From the NCBI GenBank assembly GCA_029553845.1, contig JAKPKF010000222.1:1-9780 (forward strand): 9,780 nucleotides of DNA, read 5' to 3'. This DNA comes from a bacterium (GTDB lineage: Bacteria > Patescibacteria > Dojkabacteria > SC72). Positions within the stretch are counted from its first letter, which is position 1. Each line of letters opens with the position of its first letter. The notes under the pieces were generated by a model. It searched no databases, was not told the DNA's origin, and saw nothing but the letters and a program-made list of their open reading frames with translations. This document shows, piece by piece, positions 6,814 through 9,780 of the stretch. Both the position numbers and the translations under genes were made by a program.

Positions 6814-9348
6814 TTAATACAATAGCGTACTATCTATAGAATGTATCCTATCATAATATAAAGCGACTCCAATAGTAGTTCCAGTAGCTGCATTATTTAT
6901 AGTAACATTAGTACCATTTATACCTGTTACTCTTGTATCAGCTGGTATATTAGTGCCTTTTATCCAATCTCCTACTTTAAGTATATTAGTATTATTTATG
7001 TTTGATATAGTAGTATTACTATTAGTATCACCAGTAAGAGAACTTCCAGGTGCCCACTTTACTAATAGTACAAATATACCATCTGCCCACGTTTCATCAT
7101 AATAAGCCCTATCATATAATAGATCGCAGACTACATCAGCACCATCTATAGATGCTATTACAGCACCAGCAACAGTGTGTTGTAATAAACTTTTGCCAAC
7201 AGTTTTCATTTGCCATAATATAGTATCTCCAACAGCCAACTTTGCCGCACCTGTGGTAGAAAATGATACCTGTGTGGCAGAAAATGAAATACTGGTTATA
7301 TTGGCTATATAATAATAATTTCCCGCTACAGAATGTTTATATAGATACCTATACTGAGGAGTGTCTATATTGTGTGTAGACCAATGACCGCAGAATCTTG
7401 CTGGTAGTGCATATGCATCATTACCGTTGTACATTATGTAGCTACTGGAATCTATGACATGACACCTATCAATGGTTACCCTAAAACCATAGTCTTTTAA
7501 TGTTCCTATAAATGGCTTGGTTCTATCGTATAATGTTATAATGCAAGATTTGAGGGCAATAGGAGATACAGCTACCAGATTTAGAGCTTTACTAAAGTCT
7601 CCATCATCAACAAAGGAACAACCTATAAATTCTGTAGGGGAAAACGCCTCAAATTCTATAGGGCATCTATTCCCATATAAGGTGTTATTTAATAGATGTA
7701 TATCTGAATTAGAAAATAATATAGGATATCTTGAATTTGCAATACCAATACCAGACTGCCCTATCCTATGTAAAGATTCACCCCTTATAGAATAAAAACC
7801 TGAACTACCAATAGCAGAATTACCACTATATATTTCGAACGCTGGACCTACTTGAGTACCATAGAAAAATATACCTGACCCTTGTTGTGCTCCGTATTCT
7901 AGTCCATCATACACTGTTCTAACATATGATATATTTCCTCCAAACACTTTTAATACTCTAGCCTGCCCTTGTCCAGAAGCTATTCCTATTTTACAACTAA
8001 AAATATTAGGATTGACAACAGTAATATTGTCCCCTTGTGAAGCTCCGTTCTCACAGTTTACCATTATGCCAACTACAAACCTTCTAATAACTACATTATT
8101 AATAAGAATATTAGCACTACCAGAAGTTTCTTCACCATAAGTAAATCCAGTATATCCACCATCAGCTGGTATAGAACCAACTCCACCATCTATGCAGATA
8201 CCACAGTATGGACTATATCTAGAGTCTCGTATACCTGCTCCAACATAGTCTGCATCATATAGTAAATCTTCTATATTAATATCTGTCTCTATATTAGTAT
8301 TACCACCAACTATACAAAAGTCCTCTAGTCTAATACCTCTTCCTTTATATATATTTATTGCTGGTTTTGCTACTATTTCTGATGCATCTATAATAGTAGG
8401 TGAGTCAGAGGAAGAATGTCCTCCACCATTTCCTACTATATTACAAGACTGATAGGTAGAACCAAATGGAGTAGCATGTAGTGTATCAGTTATTTTATAT
8501 GTCTTACTACCAAGTCTTAATAATAATAAGTTATCTGAAGCACATTCTAATGCAGTATTTATGGGATCTGTGTCATCTGTTACTCCATCACCTACAGCTC
8601 CCCACCATTCTGGATATACTTCTAGTACAGAACCAGAACTTAATACAATAGAACCAAGTCCATCGAAGATTTGATAAATTGATAGACAAGATAATTTACC
8701 TATTGTTACAGTATATCCCGCTTCTATATCTAGTTTTCCTGGTGGCTCGAATAGTAAGCAGATATTACTTGGTACAACTATATTCTCAGCGACTGCAACT
8801 GTATCTGATATTACTACAGTTGCATCAGCAGCTCCTATATTAGACACTACAGTTGCAAGGTCATCCCCCCACCAATCTATATATACTCTACAACCATTAG
8901 GGAAGACTACTGTTCCATCTCCTGTGAATACTGTATAAAGTCCTATCTCAGGCATTACTGAGAATGTTAGTGTTATTCCATTGCTAATATTAAGAACTAC
9001 TCCCTTTGGTATATAGACATGACCAGCAACTAGTGTATTCTCAGTTATAGAATAAGTCCCTGGTATGATGTTATCGGATTGAATATTGTAGAATGTATAG
9101 GTAGTTGCATAACCAAGTCTATTTAGCACGAGATCAAATAGCTGTCCTTGGTCATAATCGAAGGCATTTATGTAGAAAGTATAGTAACCATACTCGTCTG
9201 TAGTAACTTGGCTTACTGCATCTATACTAGAGACAGAAGTATAAGCTGTTGCAGGTGTACTAGTTCCTGCTAAGTATATCTTAACAGTTGCTGAGGCTAT
9301 AGAATCTCCAGCAGGTGACTCAGCCCGACCATAGAATTTAATCCTCAT
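6814..9348 (-). CDS. Tail spike with pectate-lyase-type beta-helix
   Basis: An 844-residue protein starting at MRIKFYG, chosen by the ribosome site at 9361-9355; the longer frame from 9402 would add 18 residues that read through hairpin DNA. Residues 1-85 form a beta-sandwich-like virion-attachment module of the kind found at the N-terminus of phage fibres (VKIYLAGTSTPATAYTS, then TTDEYGYYTFYI and QGQLFDLVL). Residues 106-253 contain two related copies of a module ending in WWG; the second runs into EWWGAVGDGVTDDTDPINTAL, the signature of the pectate lyase superfamily (PF12708-type) right-handed beta-helix. Residues 300-640 are rich in Gly, Asn, Ile and Val turns as expected of beta-helix rungs. 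The C-terminus (768-830) is a small Asn/Thr/Gly-rich domain. It probably works as a trimeric receptor-binding spike that binds or depolymerises a surface polysaccharide. Catalytic residues cannot be assigned. The gene sits between capsid and adaptor, 15 bp before the next start. The central part looks more AT-rich than the neighbouring genes. Confidence 0.85.
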   Translation of the reverse strand: MRIKFYGRAESPAGDSIASATVKIYLAGTSTPATAYTSVSSIDAVSQVTTDEYGYYTFYINAFDYDQGQLFDLVLNRLGYATTYTFYNIQSDNIIPGTYSITENTLVAGHVYIPKGVVLNISNGITLTFSVMPEIGLYTVFTGDGTVVFPNGCRVYIDWWGDDLATVVSNIGAADATVVISDTVAVAENIVVPSNICLLFEPPGKLDIEAGYTVTIGKLSCLSIYQIFDGLGSIVLSSGSVLEVYPEWWGAVGDGVTDDTDPINTALECASDNLLLLRLGSKTYKITDTLHATPFGSTYQSCNIVGNGGGHSSSDSPTIIDASEIVAKPAINIYKGRGIRLEDFCIVGGNTNIETDINIEDLLYDADYVGAGIRDSRYSPYCGICIDGGVGSIPADGGYTGFTYGEETSGSANILINNVVIRRFVVGIMVNCENGASQGDNITVVNPNIFSCKIGIASGQGQARVLKVFGGNISYVRTVYDGLEYGAQQGSGIFFYGTQVGPAFEIYSGNSAIGSSGFYSIRGESLHRIGQSGIGIANSRYPILFSNSDIHLLNNTLYGNRCPIEFEAFSPTEFIGCSFVDDGDFSKALNLVAVSPIALKSCIITLYDRTKPFIGTLKDYGFRVTIDRCHVIDSSSYIMYNGNDAYALPARFCGHWSTHNIDTPQYRYLYKHSVAGNYYYIANITSISFSATQVSFSTTGAAKLAVGDTILWQMKTVGKSLLQHTVAGAVIASIDGADVVCDLLYDRAYYDETWADGIFVLLVKWAPGSSLTGDTNSNTTISNINNTNILKVGDWIKGTNIPADTRVTGINGTNVTINNAATGTTIGVALYYDRIHSIDSTLLY
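8590..9033 (-). repeat. Duplicated WWG module inside the tail spike
   Basis: This DNA encodes spike residues 106-253. Two segments align by eye. Copy A (about 106-161) has LNISNGITLTF, then LYTVFTGDGTVVF, then VYIDWWG. Copy B (about 195-253) has LDIEAGYTVTI, then IYQIFDGLGSIVL, then VYPEWWGAVGD. Spacing is about 90 residues. The DNA sequences have diverged, so the duplication is old or was acquired already duplicated. Copy B joins the beta-helix; copy A is followed by an extra linking strand region. Confidence 0.65.
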
Positions 9349-9354
9349 AACTGT

Positions 9355-9361
9355 CTCCTTT
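9355..9361 (-). promoter_or_regulatory. Ribosome binding site that fixes the tail spike start
   Basis: The minus strand reads AAAGGAG, then 6 bases, then ATG at 9348-9346. An in-frame ATG further upstream at 9402 lies inside the right-hand arm of the terminator hairpin, would translate the palindrome, and has no comparable ribosome site. The start at 9348 is therefore preferred. Confidence 0.85.
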
Positions 9362-9376
9362 GGTGAAAATTTCACA
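9362..9376 (-). repeat. Palindromic motif, copy upstream of the tail spike
   Basis: On the minus strand this reads TGTGAAATTTTCACC, a nearly perfect palindrome centred on one base (GTGAAA-N-TTTCAC with unmatched outer bases). With the following bases it shares 17 of 18 positions (GTGAAAwTTTCACCAAAG) with the copy at 3151-3165. It lies 3 bp after the terminator hairpin and directly before the AAAGGAG ribosome site of the spike gene. That position suits an operator or a 5'-leader hairpin better than a promoter. Its function is unknown. Confidence 0.7.
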
Positions 9377-9379
9377 GTA

Positions 9380-9403
9380 GGTGGGGAACCGAAGCTCCCC
9401 ACC
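9380..9403 (-). terminator. GC-rich hairpin with UUCG tetraloop after the capsid gene
   Basis: On the minus strand the arms GGTGGGGAGC and GTTCCCCACC pair over 10 bp, with one G-U wobble, around a TTCG loop closed by C-G. This is the very stable cUUCGg tetraloop type. It begins 20 bp after the capsid stop codon. No continuous U-tract follows directly; the next bases are TACTGTGAAATTTT. It may therefore be a weak or partial terminator, or an mRNA-stabilising 3' end for the capsid transcript, rather than a textbook intrinsic terminator. Confidence 0.72.
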
Positions 9404-9423
9404 CCGTTTCTGTTAGATGTCCA

Positions 9424-9780
9424 TTACGGACAATCGTCTCCGAATCCATCGAGTACCATAAAGGTATCAGGATGCCGAAGTTCCAAGCCAGCCTCAGTAA
9501 GGAATTCCTCATTGGTAGCATCATAACGCCCGTAGTTAGTGCCCTCAGCTGCGGTCTTTCCACCCTCTCCGTAGAAGGTAGTGTCAGTAATGTACCGATA
9601 GACAATGTTCTTCGGCTCGAAGAGAATCATCATCTTCCTAAAGGAAGACTCCTGACTCATAAGCGGGTGAAGCTTCATGTTGATAGTACCCCATGGAGTA
9701 ACCCACTCAACAATCTTAAGTCCGTAGCTAGTTGTCTTTGGAGTAATATCCATGTGAGCGCCTGCGAGAGCAAGTCTCTT
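9424..9780 (-). CDS. Major capsid protein, C-terminal 118 residues (5' end outside window)
   Basis: The frame is open from the right edge of the window to a TAA at 9426-9424, so this is the C-terminal part of a longer protein. The internal ATG at 9753 is not the real start: the nine codons before it (KRLALAGAH) are open and read as normal coding sequence. The visible segment has a pattern I recognise from HK97-fold phage capsid proteins of the DUF5309/SU10-like group: YGLKIVEWVTPWGTINMKLHPL, then a hydrophobic stretch leading into KNIVYRYITDT, and near the end FLTEAGLELRHPDTFMVLDG. Capsid proteins of this group typically end with such a TEAGLEV-x-HP block. It assembles the icosahedral shell. 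It is the most upstream gene here and is followed by a strong hairpin, which fits a highly expressed gene insulated from the next one. The family call rests on remembered motif patterns. Confidence 0.8.
   Translation of the reverse strand, partial: KRLALAGAHMDITPKTTSYGLKIVEWVTPWGTINMKLHPLMSQESSFRKMMILFEPKNIVYRYITDTTFYGEGGKTAAEGTNYGRYDATNEEFLTEAGLELRHPDTFMVLDGFGDDCP

Noticed and set aside
7517..7795. Plus-strand open frame of 92 codons
   Set aside because: Antisense inside the tail spike gene, no ribosome site, no family resemblance.
9349..9402. 18-codon N-terminal extension of the tail spike
   Set aside because: Starts within the terminator hairpin and reads through the palindrome and the ribosome site; no comparable SD precedes it, whereas AAAGGAG sits 6 bases before the ATG at 9348.
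9372..9605. Minus-strand open frame of 77 codons
   Set aside because: Out-of-frame overlap with the capsid gene; the capsid frame carries the recognisable motifs, and this frame reads through the terminator hairpin.
1..9780. Search for a defence, anti-defence, retron, CRISPR or other unusual accessory system
   Set aside because: All coding space is taken by phage structural genes, gaps are short, and no tRNA, array of spaced repeats, reverse transcriptase, nuclease or toxin-antitoxin pattern is seen.

Overview
The window is part of a bacteriophage structural-gene module, almost certainly from a short-tailed (podovirus-type) virus. All eight supported genes lie on the minus strand and are read from the right end of the window to the left. 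The order is: the end of a major capsid protein, a tail spike, a head-tail adaptor, a tail nozzle, a small GNAT-like protein, and then three proteins that look like internal virion (DNA-ejection) components. From the adaptor leftwards this parallels T7 genes 11-12-13-14-15/16, although the sequences are clearly far from T7. There are no tRNA or rRNA genes, no integrase or transposase, no CRISPR array and no host-type metabolic gene. The DNA looks AT-rich, uses ATA, AGA and GGA codons freely, and carries strong AAGGAGG-type ribosome sites. Both TAA and TGA act as stops, so a standard bacterial code fits. The host cannot be named from this sequence. A Gram-negative host is a weak inference from the podovirus-style ejection proteins and the lytic transglycosylase.

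Layout from right to left. 9780-9424 is the C-terminal end of the major capsid protein. 9423-9349 is the largest gap between genes; it holds a strong GC-rich hairpin with a UUCG loop (probable terminator) followed by a short palindrome. 9348-6814 is a large tail spike with a pectate-lyase-type beta-helix. 6798-6025 is the head-tail adaptor, 6023-4668 the tail nozzle, 4690-4193 the GNAT-like protein and 4191-3172 a gp14-like protein ending in a glycine zipper. 3171-3131 is a 41-bp gap holding a second copy of the palindrome. 3130-1454 is a virion protein with a C-terminal lytic transglycosylase domain. 1464 to the left edge is the N-terminal part of a very large internal virion protein that runs off the window. 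Apart from the two gaps with the palindrome, genes are packed with 1-15 bp between them or with overlaps.

How the genes fit together (inference from families and order): capsid protein forms the shell; adaptor and nozzle build the tail below the portal; the spike binds and perhaps degrades a surface polysaccharide; the gp14-like, transglycosylase and giant proteins are packaged inside the head, then ejected to cut peptidoglycan and form a channel across the envelope. No plainly new defence or counter-defence system is visible. The least explained points are the repeated palindrome just upstream of two ribosome binding sites, the degenerate GNAT-like protein, the transglycosylase domain at the C-terminus of the protein in the gp15 position, the internal duplication in the spike, and the 12-residue tandem repeat at the start of the giant protein.
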